From contig JANQJW010000093.1 of the NCBI GenBank assembly GCA_028281445.1, forward strand, positions 1 to 32,948: a DNA stretch of 32,948 nucleotides, read 5' to 3'. A model generated the notes under the pieces. The model worked only from the letters and a program-made list of their open reading frames with translations. It had not been told where the DNA came from and made no database searches. Positions 7,571 through 14,857 of this stretch are shown here, one piece after another. This DNA comes from Planctomycetota bacterium (lineage in GTDB: Bacteria; Planctomycetota; PLA2; JAEUHO01). Every line of letters starts with the position of its first letter. Positions within the stretch are counted from its first letter, which is position 1. The position numbers and the translations under genes were made by a program.

Positions 7571-8131
7571 ATGCGATTCCTATCCGTTCCGGCCATCCTG
7601 CTTGTCTGCCTCGCTTCGGCTACGCCGGTCGAGGCTGCGACCAACGTCGCCGTGGTCGACATCGTGCGTTGCATGGAGGCGCACAAGGAGACGAAGAACG
7701 TCGAGGACGCGTTCCGCAAGGCGCAGCAGCAAGCCAACGAGAACGCCCAGCTCAACAAGAAGCGCCTGCAGGACCTCGAGCGTCAGCTCAAGACCATGAA
7801 CGCCGAGGACCCGAACCGGGTCATGAAGCAGCGCCAGTACGAGCTCCAGGCGGCCACCGCCGAGTTCAACCTGAAGTGGGACATGCAGCAGGCCATCGCG
7901 GCCTACACGCGCGGGCTCGAGAGCATCTATCGCGCGGTGTGCGGCCAGATCCAGGCCCATGCGCGCCAGAACAACATCGACGTCGTGCTCGTGCGCAGCG
8001 ATCCCAAGCAGCGCATCTCGTCCGTCGACCCCAAGGACTTCGCGCTCAAGACGCGACTGCGCGTCGTGATCCACGCCGAGAGCCGCGTGGACATCACCGA
8101 CGCCATCGTGAAGATTCTCGAGGGCAAGTAG
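7571..8131 (+). CDS. skp: OmpH/Skp-family periplasmic chaperone
   Basis: The Skp/OmpH family consists of periplasmic chaperones that carry unfolded outer-membrane proteins to BamA. The 186-aa product has a signal peptide ending near VEA-AT (residues 1-23), then the family start VAVVDIVRCMEAHKE. A long coiled coil (about 45-110) rich in Gln, Lys and Glu follows. The C-terminal segment DVVLVRSDPKQR and the ending ITDAIVKILEGK match the conserved OmpH tail, in which the last helix returns to the trimerisation core. GAGGAG at 7559-7564 lies 6 bases before ATG 7571. The position between bamA and lpxC is typical of the family and supports the call. Confidence 0.9.
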   Translation: MRFLSVPAILLVCLASATPVEAATNVAVVDIVRCMEAHKETKNVEDAFRKAQQQANENAQLNKKRLQDLERQLKTMNAEDPNRVMKQRQYELQAATAEFNLKWDMQQAIAAYTRGLESIYRAVCGQIQAHARQNNIDVVLVRSDPKQRISSVDPKDFALKTRLRVVIHAESRVDITDAIVKILEGK

Positions 8132-8183
8132 CCTCGCCTAGCTGACGTGGACGCGCGCCAGGCGCCGTCCGCCGGATGACGCC

Positions 8184-9512
8184 ATGCCCCGGAACCAGAG
8201 AACCGTTCGCAAGAAGAGCGAGGTCCGGGGCGTGGGTCTGCACGAAGGGGTCGAGGCCGTCCTGCGGGTCGGCCCGGCGCCCGCCGACAGCGGCGTCACA
8301 TTCGTGCGCACGGACCTGCCGGGCAACCCGCGCATCCCCGCGCGTGCCGGCAACCTGGCCGAGCGCCGGCGCCGGACCGCGCTCGTGGGCGAGCGCGATG
8401 CCGAGGTGCATACGGTCGAGCACTTCCTGTCCTGCTGCACGGCGCTGGGCGTGGACAACCTCGAGGTCGAGATCAGCGGCCCGGAGTGCCCGGGCATGGA
8501 CGGCTCCGCGCGCCCCTTCCTGGAGATGCTCGAGAGCGCAGAGCCGATCCAGCTCGAAGCGCCCCGGCCGGTGCTGGCGCTGGATCGCCCCATGGTGGTC
8601 AACACCTCCGCCGACGTCTCGCTCGTGGCCTTCCCGGCGCGCGGCGGGCTCTCCGTGTCCTACACGCTGGACTACGGCCAGGCCTACCCCGGGACGCAAC
8701 ACTTCTCCTTCCACGTCACGCCGAGTCAGTTCAAGAGCAAGGTGGCGGGTGCGCGCACGTTCTGCCTCGAGTCCGAGGCGGCGGCCCTGCGCAGCCAGGG
8801 GCTTGGCAAGGGGGCCAGCTACGAGAACACCCTCGTCTTGGGGCAGGACGGCGTCATCGACAACGAGCTGCGCTGGCCCGACGAGTTCGCACGCCACAAG
8901 ACGCTCGATCTACTCGGCGACCTGTTCCTGCTCGAGGCCGATCTCGAAGCACACGTCGCCGCCTACCGGAGCGGGCACGCCGCCAACCTCCAGCTCGTCC
9001 GCGCGCTGCGCGAAGGCGGGCAGTCCGGTGCGCAGGCGCCCGCCGAGTCGCCCGACACGGAACCCGCGCCGGCCGCGTTGAGCCATGCACAGATCCGGCG
9101 CATCCTCCCGCATCGCTATCCGTTTCTGCTCGTCGACCGGGTCGTCGAGCTGCACGGCTTCCAACGCGCCGTCGGGATCAAGAACGTCAGCCTGAACGAG
9201 CCGTTCTTCCAGGGTCACTACCCGGACCAGCCGATCATGCCCGGCGTGCTCATCCTCGAAGCCATGGCGCAGCTCGCGGGCCTGTTGCTGCTCCGCAAGC
9301 TCGAGCTGACGGGCAAGGTCCCGGTGCTGCTCTCGATCGATCGTGTGAAGTTCCGTCGCGCTGTCGTGCCCGGCGATCAGATCCGCCTGGAAGCGTTCAC
9401 GCTGCGCGTCTCCTCCGGCCGCGGGCGCGTGCGCTGCCGGTCCACCGTCGACGGCCAGCTGGTGTCGGAGGCCCGGTTGAACTTTGCGCTCACGGAGGCG
9501 CCGTCGGCATGA
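8184..9512 (+). CDS. lpxC-fabZ: Bifunctional LpxC deacetylase / FabZ dehydratase
   Basis: Residues 1 to about 285 are LpxC, the Zn-dependent UDP-3-O-acyl-GlcNAc deacetylase that commits the cell to lipid A synthesis. The zinc ligands fall at E. coli-like positions: His80 of HTVEH, His238 and Asp242 of HKTLDLLGD; His265 of SGHAANL is the catalytic histidine. After a linker rich in Ala, Pro, Glu and Ser (about 286-300), residues about 300-442 are FabZ, a (3R)-hydroxyacyl-ACP dehydratase. It contains LPHRYPFLLVDR, GHYPDQPIMPG with catalytic His345, and Glu359 in LILEAMAQ. The fusion joins two enzymes that compete for hydroxyacyl-ACP and is known from Bacteroidota and other lineages. Start ATG 8184 has no clear Shine-Dalgarno. 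The stop overlaps the lpxA start (ATGA). Confidence 0.96.
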   Translation: MPRNQRTVRKKSEVRGVGLHEGVEAVLRVGPAPADSGVTFVRTDLPGNPRIPARAGNLAERRRRTALVGERDAEVHTVEHFLSCCTALGVDNLEVEISGPECPGMDGSARPFLEMLESAEPIQLEAPRPVLALDRPMVVNTSADVSLVAFPARGGLSVSYTLDYGQAYPGTQHFSFHVTPSQFKSKVAGARTFCLESEAAALRSQGLGKGASYENTLVLGQDGVIDNELRWPDEFARHKTLDLLGDLFLLEADLEAHVAAYRSGHAANLQLVRALREGGQSGAQAPAESPDTEPAPAALSHAQIRRILPHRYPFLLVDRVVELHGFQRAVGIKNVSLNEPFFQGHYPDQPIMPGVLILEAMAQLAGLLLLRKLELTGKVPVLLSIDRVKFRRAVVPGDQIRLEAFTLRVSSGRGRVRCRSTVDGQLVSEARLNFALTEAPSA

Positions 9513-10312
9513 CCCGGATCCACCCCACGGCCGTGATCGACCCGCAAGCGCAGGTCCACCCGGACGTGCGCATCGGTCCGCAGTGCGTGGTCCAGGGGCC
9601 GGTCGAGATCGGTGCCGGGTCCGTGCTCTATGCCCAGGCAACCGTGATGGGCCGCACGATCCTCGGGACGGGGAACGTCGTCTTCCCCGGCGCGGTGATC
9701 GGCGCCCCGCCGCAGGACCTCAAGTACGACGGTGAGCCCACCCTGCTCGAGATCGGCGACAACAACAGTTTCCGCGAGCACGTGACCGTGCACCCCGGGA
9801 CCGATCAGGGCGGCGGCCGCACCATGATCGGCTCCGACAACCTGTTCATGATCGGGAGCCACGTCGCCCACGATTGCAGCATCGGGAACCGCGTCGTGCT
9901 CTCCAACCACGTCCTGCTCGCCGGGCACATCACGGTCGGCGACCGGGCCGTGCTGAACGGCGCGAGCGCGTGCCACCACTACACGACGGTCGGGCGGCTG
10001 GCCTACGTGGGCGGACTTACGCGAATTACGCAAGACGTCCATCCCTTCACGATCGTGGAGGGCCATCCGGCGCGGATCCGGGCCTGCAACTCCATCGGGA
10101 TGCGACGGGCCGGGCTCAGCGAGGACGAGATCCAGCCGGTCAAAAATGCCATCTTCTCGATCTTCGTTTCCGGCAAGATGTCGGCGGCGGAGGCAATGGC
10201 GGGGGTGGAGGCCGAGCACCCGGACCATCCGTTGGTCCAGGAGCTCCTGGCGTCCATTCGCGCTTCACAGCAAGGTCGCCAGGGCAGGGCGGCCGAGAAC
10301 GGGCAGCGCTAG
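9509..10312 (+). CDS. lpxA: UDP-GlcNAc O-acyltransferase LpxA
   Basis: LpxA performs the first step of lipid A synthesis, transferring a hydroxyacyl chain from ACP to UDP-GlcNAc (or to its 3-amino analogue in some species). The 267-aa product opens with IHPTAVIDPQAQVHPDVRIG and has left-handed beta-helix hexapeptide repeats through about residue 185. Then comes the C-terminal helical domain (GMRRAGLSEDEIQ onward). His121 in SHVAHDCSIGN corresponds to catalytic His125 of E. coli. ATG 9509 overlaps the lpxC-fabZ stop by 4 bases, so the genes are translationally coupled. The next gene is a Gfo/Idh oxidoreductase, which bears on whether the acceptor could be the 3-amino sugar. Confidence 0.96.
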   Translation: MTRIHPTAVIDPQAQVHPDVRIGPQCVVQGPVEIGAGSVLYAQATVMGRTILGTGNVVFPGAVIGAPPQDLKYDGEPTLLEIGDNNSFREHVTVHPGTDQGGGRTMIGSDNLFMIGSHVAHDCSIGNRVVLSNHVLLAGHITVGDRAVLNGASACHHYTTVGRLAYVGGLTRITQDVHPFTIVEGHPARIRACNSIGMRRAGLSEDEIQPVKNAIFSIFVSGKMSAAEAMAGVEAEHPDHPLVQELLASIRASQQGRQGRAAENGQR

Positions 10313-10346
10313 CGGGAGTGGCGCTGCGGTAGGTGAGGGTACGAAC

Positions 10347-11393
10347 TTGAGGCAGGCAGGACCGCTGCGCGCGGCCGTCGTCGGGGTGGGGGCCTTTGGA
10401 CGACATCACGCGCGGATCTACAAAGAGATGCCCGCGGACGACGTCCGCCTCGTGGGACTCGTCGACATCGATCCCGTCGGCCCGCGTGGTGTCGCGGACG
10501 AGCACGGCGTGCCGTTGGTCTCGAGCGTTGCCGATCTCGCCGAGCCCGTGGACGTCGTGTCGGTGGCCGTTCCGACGACGGCCCACCGCAGCGTCGCGGA
10601 ACCGCTGCTTCGACGCGGCGTCCATTGCCTCGTCGAGAAGCCCATCGCGGGAAGCACGCGCGACGCCCGGGCTCTGGTCGCCGCAGCGGAAGAGGCCGGC
10701 GCCTGCCTGCAGGTCGGCCTCGTCGAGCGCTTCAACCCGGTCACCGCCGCCCTCGACCGGCTGGGCGATCCGCCCGTCTATGTCGAGGTGCACCGCCTGG
10801 CGCCCTTCCACGGCCGGGCGTCTGACGTGGGCGTGGTCATGGATCTCATGATCCACGACCTGGACATCCTCAACCACCTCGTCGGGGAGGACGCCCAGGA
10901 GGTCAGCGCCGTCGGTGTCTCCGTGACGGGCGGCCACGAGGACGTCGCCAACGCGCGCGTCACCTTCCCGTCCGGCTGCGTCGCCAACATCACGGCCAGC
11001 CGCGTGTCCGAGACGCGCATGCGCCGCTTCCGGGTCTTCACCCGCTCCGGCTACCTCAGCCTGGACTACGACAGCCGCGAGGCGCGGCTGGTGCGCCCCA
11101 GCCGCCTGCCGCGCTGGTCGGATCGGATCGCCCTGCTCGCGGCCCAGGAGCCCGATCTTGGCGACGTGCGCACCAGCGGCCGCTGTGCGCCCTTCGAGCA
11201 CAGCCTCCGGACGGAGCGCCTGCCGATCGCGGACGCCGAGCCCCTGCGTTCGGAGATCGAGGCGCTCGTCCACACCGTGCGGGGCGCCGATCACCCCGGG
11301 GTTCCGGGCGCCGACGGCCTCCGGGCCCTGGACCTGGCGGAGCGGATTCTCGCGGATCTCCGCCGCGGGCCCCACGGTACGGCCGCCTCCTAG
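10347..11393 (+). CDS. Gfo/Idh/MocA-family oxidoreductase, possibly GnnA-like
   Basis: This is an NAD(P)-dependent sugar oxidoreductase. The Rossmann start AAVVGVGAFGRHHARIY (about 8-24), the VEKPIAGS segment with the family EKP motif, and DLMIHDLDILNHLVG are standard Gfo/Idh features. Start TTG 10347 is chosen because GAGGG at 10335-10339 sits 7 bases upstream and the nucleotide-binding motif begins soon after; the longer open frame runs back into lpxA. This gives 348 aa, a normal length. Its place 34 bp after lpxA suggests a lipid A role. In Acidithiobacillus, GnnA oxidises the UDP-GlcNAc 3-hydroxyl and GnnB transaminates it, giving amide-linked lipid A. No gnnB-like aminotransferase is in the window, so GnnA is inference only. 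Confidence 0.85.
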   Translation: MRQAGPLRAAVVGVGAFGRHHARIYKEMPADDVRLVGLVDIDPVGPRGVADEHGVPLVSSVADLAEPVDVVSVAVPTTAHRSVAEPLLRRGVHCLVEKPIAGSTRDARALVAAAEEAGACLQVGLVERFNPVTAALDRLGDPPVYVEVHRLAPFHGRASDVGVVMDLMIHDLDILNHLVGEDAQEVSAVGVSVTGGHEDVANARVTFPSGCVANITASRVSETRMRRFRVFTRSGYLSLDYDSREARLVRPSRLPRWSDRIALLAAQEPDLGDVRTSGRCAPFEHSLRTERLPIADAEPLRSEIEALVHTVRGADHPGVPGADGLRALDLAERILADLRRGPHGTAAS

Positions 11394-11420
11394 ACGGGTT
11401 TCGGGGCCCCCCCGCGAGTC

Positions 11421-11448
11421 TTGACCGCGTAGGGGGGCGGGCTACACT
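11421..11448 (+). promoter_or_regulatory. Promoter for rpsB-tsf
   Basis: TTGACC (11421-11426), a 16-bp spacer, and TACACT (11443-11448) form a good sigma70-type promoter about 50 bp upstream of rpsB. It is the best hexamer pair in the window. Confidence 0.65.
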
Positions 11449-11497
11449 CCCCGGCTTGGCCCAGGAAATCGCCTCCTAGGCACGTAGAGGAGCTGTT

Positions 11498-12361
11498 TTG
11501 GCCCAGATCACCGTCGACAAGCTGCTGGAAAACGGCGTTCACTTCGGCCACCGCGTGAGCCGGTGGAACCCGAAGATGAAGCCCTACATCCACGGCAAGC
11601 GCAACACGATTCACATCATCAACCTCGAAGAGACGGTTCGTGGTCTCGTGCGCGCGAGCAATTACCTCAAGGCGGGTGCCGCCGAGGGCGGCAAGGTCCT
11701 CTGGGTCGGCACCAAGCGTTCGGCCAAGGAAGCCGTCCGTGCCGCCGCGCGCCGCACGAAGCAACCCTTCGTGACCGAGCGCTGGCTGGGCGGGACGCTC
11801 ACCAACTTCCGTACGATCCGCAGCCGCCTGGGCCGCCTCCAGGAGCTGGAGGAGCTCGAGGCCAGCAACATCTTCGAGCGCTACAAGAAGAAGGAACAGG
11901 CGCGGATGCGCAATGAGAAGAAGAAGCTTCTCAAGAACCTCGAAGGCATCCGCGAGCTCAACAAGCTTCCGGCCTGTCTGGTCGTCGCCGATCCGAAGAA
12001 CGAGCACATCGCGGTCGCCGAGGCCAACAAGATGCAGATTCCCGTGATCGCCATCCTCGATACGGATTGCGACCCGGATGTCGTCGACGTGGCCATCCCC
12101 GGCAACGACGACGCGATGCGTTCCGTACACCTGCTCTTCGACACGCTGGCGGACCACGTCGAGGAAGGCGGCCGCGCGTGGGCCGTCATCGAGGCCGAGC
12201 AGCAGAAGGCCATCGAAGCCGCGAAGGCCGAAGAGGCCCAGAAGCGCGAGCAGGAACAGCAGCGCCGCAAGGTCACCGAGGAGTGGCAGCGCAAGCTGCG
12301 CGAGGACGCGGACAAGAAGACCCCGGGCGAAGGCGAAGCGCCTGCCTCGGAGTCGTCGTAG
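11498..12361 (+). CDS. rpsB: 30S ribosomal protein uS2
   Basis: uS2 sits at the head-body junction of the small subunit and is needed with bS1 for mRNA binding. The product begins ITVDKLLENGVHFGH and contains RWNPKMKPYIHGKRN, ERWLGGTLTNF, PACLVVADPKNEHIAV and the GNDDAMRSV segment, covering the whole family fold to about residue 222. Start TTG 11498 is supported by GAGGAG at 11487-11492, 5 bases upstream. At 287 aa it is longer than E. coli uS2 (241 aa) because of a highly charged, probably coiled-coil tail rich in Glu, Lys, Gln and Arg from about residue 230. It is followed by tsf, as in most bacteria, with a stem-loop in the gap. Confidence 0.97.
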   Translation: MAQITVDKLLENGVHFGHRVSRWNPKMKPYIHGKRNTIHIINLEETVRGLVRASNYLKAGAAEGGKVLWVGTKRSAKEAVRAAARRTKQPFVTERWLGGTLTNFRTIRSRLGRLQELEELEASNIFERYKKKEQARMRNEKKKLLKNLEGIRELNKLPACLVVADPKNEHIAVAEANKMQIPVIAILDTDCDPDVVDVAIPGNDDAMRSVHLLFDTLADHVEEGGRAWAVIEAEQQKAIEAAKAEEAQKREQEQQRRKVTEEWQRKLREDADKKTPGEGEAPASESS

Positions 12362-12375
12362 CACGAGTCGTAGCA

Positions 12376-12402
12376 CCGGCGCTTCGCGACCGAGAGCGCC
12401 GG
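12376..12402 (+). terminator. Stem-loop between rpsB and tsf (attenuator-like)
   Basis: CCGGCGCT (12376-12383) and AGCGCCGG (12395-12402) form a perfect 8-bp stem with an 11-base loop, 14 bp after the rpsB stop. There is no U tract, so partial termination or mRNA processing between rpsB and tsf is more likely than a strong stop. Confidence 0.5.
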
Positions 12403-12502
12403 GGTCGAGTTGCGCCCGGGTGGCGGCCTCGCGGGCCGGCATCGGGGAAACCAGTCAGACGATCGGGGTACGCGAACTCTCGCGACCCTGCGGAGAAGAA
12501 CG

Positions 12503-13348
12503 ATGGCTGACATCAGTGCCAAGCAGGTGATGGAGCTCCGTCAGGCGACGGGCATGCCGATGATGCAGTGCAAGAAGGCGCTCATCGAGGCGGACGGTGA
12601 CTTCGAGCAGGCTGTGGACTCGCTGCGCAAGCAGGGGCTCAAGACGGCCGAGAAGCGCTCGGGCCGCGCGACGGGGGACGGCCTCCTGGCCGTTCGCCTC
12701 AGCGAGGACGGCAAGACCGGCACCATGGTGCAGGTCCTCTGCGAGACCGAGCCGGTCAAGAACACGCCCAAGTTCGTCGAGTACGTCGACAAATTGGCGG
12801 ACCTCGCGCACGAGGGCGGCGCGAGCGACATGACCGGCCTCCTGGCCCTGCCTTTCGGCGACGGCGAGACGGCCGAGTCCGCGCTGCGCAACCTCGTCGG
12901 CCTGATCGGCGAGAACATGCAGATCGGCGGTGTGGCCCGCTTCACGGTGGATGGCGACGGCGTGGTCGGCTCCTACATCCACAACGACAAGAAGCAGGGC
13001 GCGCTCGTGGCGCTGGCCGGCGGTGACGCCGAGGGCGCCAAGGAAGTCTGCCAGCACATCGTCTTCGCCAAGCCCTCGGTCCTCAACCGCGACCAGGTCC
13101 CGCAGGCGGAGATCGACAAGGAGCTCACGTTCCTTCGCGAGGAGCTTGCCGAGGACGAGGCCATGAAGGGCAAGCCCGAGCAGGCCCTCGAAGGCATCCT
13201 CCAGGGCCGCCTCAACAAGAACTTCTTCGGTTCTCGTGTGCTCAACGAGCAGGCCTGGTACCGCGACAACTCGCAGAAGGTCGCCAAGGTCATGGAAGAC
13301 CGCGGAAGCACCATTCAGGACTTCAAGCTCTTCGCCCCGGGGTCGTAG
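12503..13348 (+). CDS. tsf: Translation elongation factor Ts
   Basis: EF-Ts is the nucleotide-exchange factor that releases GDP from EF-Tu. The N-terminal UBA-like domain contains VMELRQATGMPMMQCKKAL (about 8-26), followed by AVDSLRKQGLKTAEKRSGR. ATG 12503 is chosen because this domain begins there; GGAGAAG lies a few bases upstream. The length of 281 aa matches the E. coli protein (283 aa). The family signature after the UBA domain, usually CETDFVAR, reads CETEPVKN. The Asp and Phe that reach the Mg site of EF-Tu in the E. coli complex are therefore Glu and Pro. Similar loss of this motif is, to my recollection, seen in Planctomycetota. pyrH follows after 9 bp. Confidence 0.96.
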   Translation: MADISAKQVMELRQATGMPMMQCKKALIEADGDFEQAVDSLRKQGLKTAEKRSGRATGDGLLAVRLSEDGKTGTMVQVLCETEPVKNTPKFVEYVDKLADLAHEGGASDMTGLLALPFGDGETAESALRNLVGLIGENMQIGGVARFTVDGDGVVGSYIHNDKKQGALVALAGGDAEGAKEVCQHIVFAKPSVLNRDQVPQAEIDKELTFLREELAEDEAMKGKPEQALEGILQGRLNKNFFGSRVLNEQAWYRDNSQKVAKVMEDRGSTIQDFKLFAPGS

Positions 13349-13357
13349 ACTCTGCGC
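13346..13357 (+). promoter_or_regulatory. Leaderless-type -10 box for pyrH
   Basis: TAGACT (13346-13351) begins at the tsf stop codon and lies 6 bases before the pyrH ATG, with no Shine-Dalgarno between. A transcript from it would start at or near the ATG. No good -35 is seen. Confidence 0.4.
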
Positions 13358-14125
13358 ATGACCGACGACGACGGCCCGCGCTGGAAACGGATTCTCCTGA
13401 AGGTCTCGGGCGAGGCGTTTTCCGGTACATCGGACATGGCCCCGATACGGCCGGTCGATGCGGGCGGGATTCGCTCGTTGGCCGAGAGCATCGCCGCAGC
13501 GCACGCGCTGGGCGGTGAGATCGCCGTGGTCAACGGCGGCGGCAACATCCTGCGCGGCGCCCAGACGAGCATCGACGGCCTTGGCCGGGCGACGGCCGAC
13601 TACATGGGGATGCTCGCGACCGTTATCAACGCGATCGCACTGCAGGACATGCTGGAGTGCGTGGGCGTGCCGACGCGCGTGCTCAGCGCGATCGAGATGA
13701 AGAGCGTCGCGGAGCCCTACATCCGGCGCCGTGCCGTGCGTCACCTGGAGAAGGGCCGCGTCGTCATCCTTGCCGGTGGCACCGGGATGCCCTACTTCAG
13801 CACCGACACCACGGCGGCCCTGCGCGGAACCGAGATCGGTGCCGGCGTCCTTCTCAAGGGGACGAAGGTCGACGGGGTCTACGACCGTGACCCCGAGCAG
13901 CACGCGGACGCCGAGCGGTTCACGAGTCTTACGTTCGACGAGGCGCTGCGGCGCAACCTCCGGATCATGGACAAGACGGCGTTCACGCTCTGCGAGGAGA
14001 ACGACCTACCCATCGTCGTGTTCGACATGGGCGTTTCGGGCAACCTGGAGCGTCTGCTCCAGGGCGAGGACATCGGAACACTCGTCGGCAGGGCGCCGAT
14101 GAGCGAGGCGGAGGCACCGGCATGA
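13358..14125 (+). CDS. pyrH: Uridylate kinase (UMP kinase)
   Basis: PyrH phosphorylates UMP to UDP with ATP in pyrimidine nucleotide synthesis. It is an amino-acid-kinase-fold enzyme that works as a hexamer. The product shows RILLKVSGEAF (about 11-21), VNGGGNILRG, the TADYMGMLATVINA segment, VILAGGTGMPYFSTDT, and KGTKVDGVYDRDP with the conserved nucleotide-site DGVYD. The 255-aa length is normal. ATG 13358 has no Shine-Dalgarno and is preceded by a leaderless-type -10 box. The rpsB-tsf-pyrH-frr order is widely conserved. The stop overlaps the frr start (ATGA). Confidence 0.96.
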   Translation: MTDDDGPRWKRILLKVSGEAFSGTSDMAPIRPVDAGGIRSLAESIAAAHALGGEIAVVNGGGNILRGAQTSIDGLGRATADYMGMLATVINAIALQDMLECVGVPTRVLSAIEMKSVAEPYIRRRAVRHLEKGRVVILAGGTGMPYFSTDTTAALRGTEIGAGVLLKGTKVDGVYDRDPEQHADAERFTSLTFDEALRRNLRIMDKTAFTLCEENDLPIVVFDMGVSGNLERLLQGEDIGTLVGRAPMSEAEAPA

Positions 14126-14682
14126 GTGCGGACGACATTCTTCTGGAGACCGAGGAGCGCATGGAGGGAGCGGTGACGCACCTCGCCGGTGAGCTGAGCG
14201 GATTGCGTTCGGGGCGCGCCAGCCCGGCGCTGGTCGACAAGCTGCAGGTCGAGGCCTACGGCACGGCAACGCCCCTGTCTCAGCTCGCGCAGATCGGCTG
14301 CCCCGAGCCGCGCATGATCATGATCAAGCCCTTCGACCCGTCCATCACGAAGGACATCGAGAAGGCCATCCTCGCCTCCGACCTGGGCCTCAACCCGAAC
14401 TCGGACGGCAAGGTGCTTCGCCTCAACCTGCCGCCGCTCTCCGAGGAGCGCCGCAAGCAGCTCGCCAAGGTCGTGAAGGACAACGGAGAGAAGGCCAACA
14501 TCGCCGTGCGCAACGTGCGCCGGGACGCCAACAAGAGTGCCGATGCTGCGAAGTCGGACAAGGCGCTCACCGAGGACGAGTGCGAGCGCGTCAAGAAGGA
14601 CATCCAGGATTTGACCAAGAAGTACGAGGGCAAGATCAAGGAGTTGGTGGACAAGAAGACGGACGACCTGATGGAGGTTTAG
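14122..14682 (+). CDS. frr: Ribosome recycling factor
   Basis: RRF, with EF-G, splits post-termination ribosomes. The 186-aa product (family norm about 185) has an N-terminal helix, then LSGLRSGRASPALVDKLQVEAYG (about 27-49), LSQLAQIGCPEPRMIMIKPFD, LNLPPLSEERRKQLAKVVKD and NVRRDANK, all characteristic. The C-terminal helix ends with ELVDKKTDDLMEV. ATG 14122 overlaps the pyrH stop by 4 bases, indicating coupled translation. It is the last gene of the + strand housekeeping block; a nested stem-loop lies about 110 bp downstream, facing a convergent gene. Confidence 0.97.
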   Translation: MSADDILLETEERMEGAVTHLAGELSGLRSGRASPALVDKLQVEAYGTATPLSQLAQIGCPEPRMIMIKPFDPSITKDIEKAILASDLGLNPNSDGKVLRLNLPPLSEERRKQLAKVVKDNGEKANIAVRNVRRDANKSADAAKSDKALTEDECERVKKDIQDLTKKYEGKIKELVDKKTDDLMEV

Positions 14683-14789
14683 GCGCCCTCCACCACCCAG
14701 TACCCGCACGCAGTACTCGTTCTCGAACCCGATCCCGTTCCCAGTACCCATCACGTGGCCCGCGATCGCGGTTCCTGATCCACCGGGAC

Positions 14790-14833
14790 GGGCGACCATC
14801 CGTCGCGCCCCGGGGGCGCTCCTTAGGTCGCCC
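14790..14833. terminator. Nested stem-loop between convergent frr and the toroid-protein gene
   Basis: The outer arms GGGCGACC (14790-14797) and GGTCGCCC (14826-14833) enclose an inner stem GCGCCCC (14805-14811)/GGGGCGC (14813-14819). This large, stable structure sits between convergent genes and may stop transcription from both sides, although it lacks a U tract. Confidence 0.5.
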
Positions 14834-14857
14834 CTACATCGCAACGGGTGATGGCGG

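Noticed and set aside
12455..13903. A 482-aa - strand frame opposite tsf and pyrH, and similar ones at 611-2083, 17628-19067 and 20953-22710
   Set aside because: All lie antisense to recognised or well-supported genes and show no family features.
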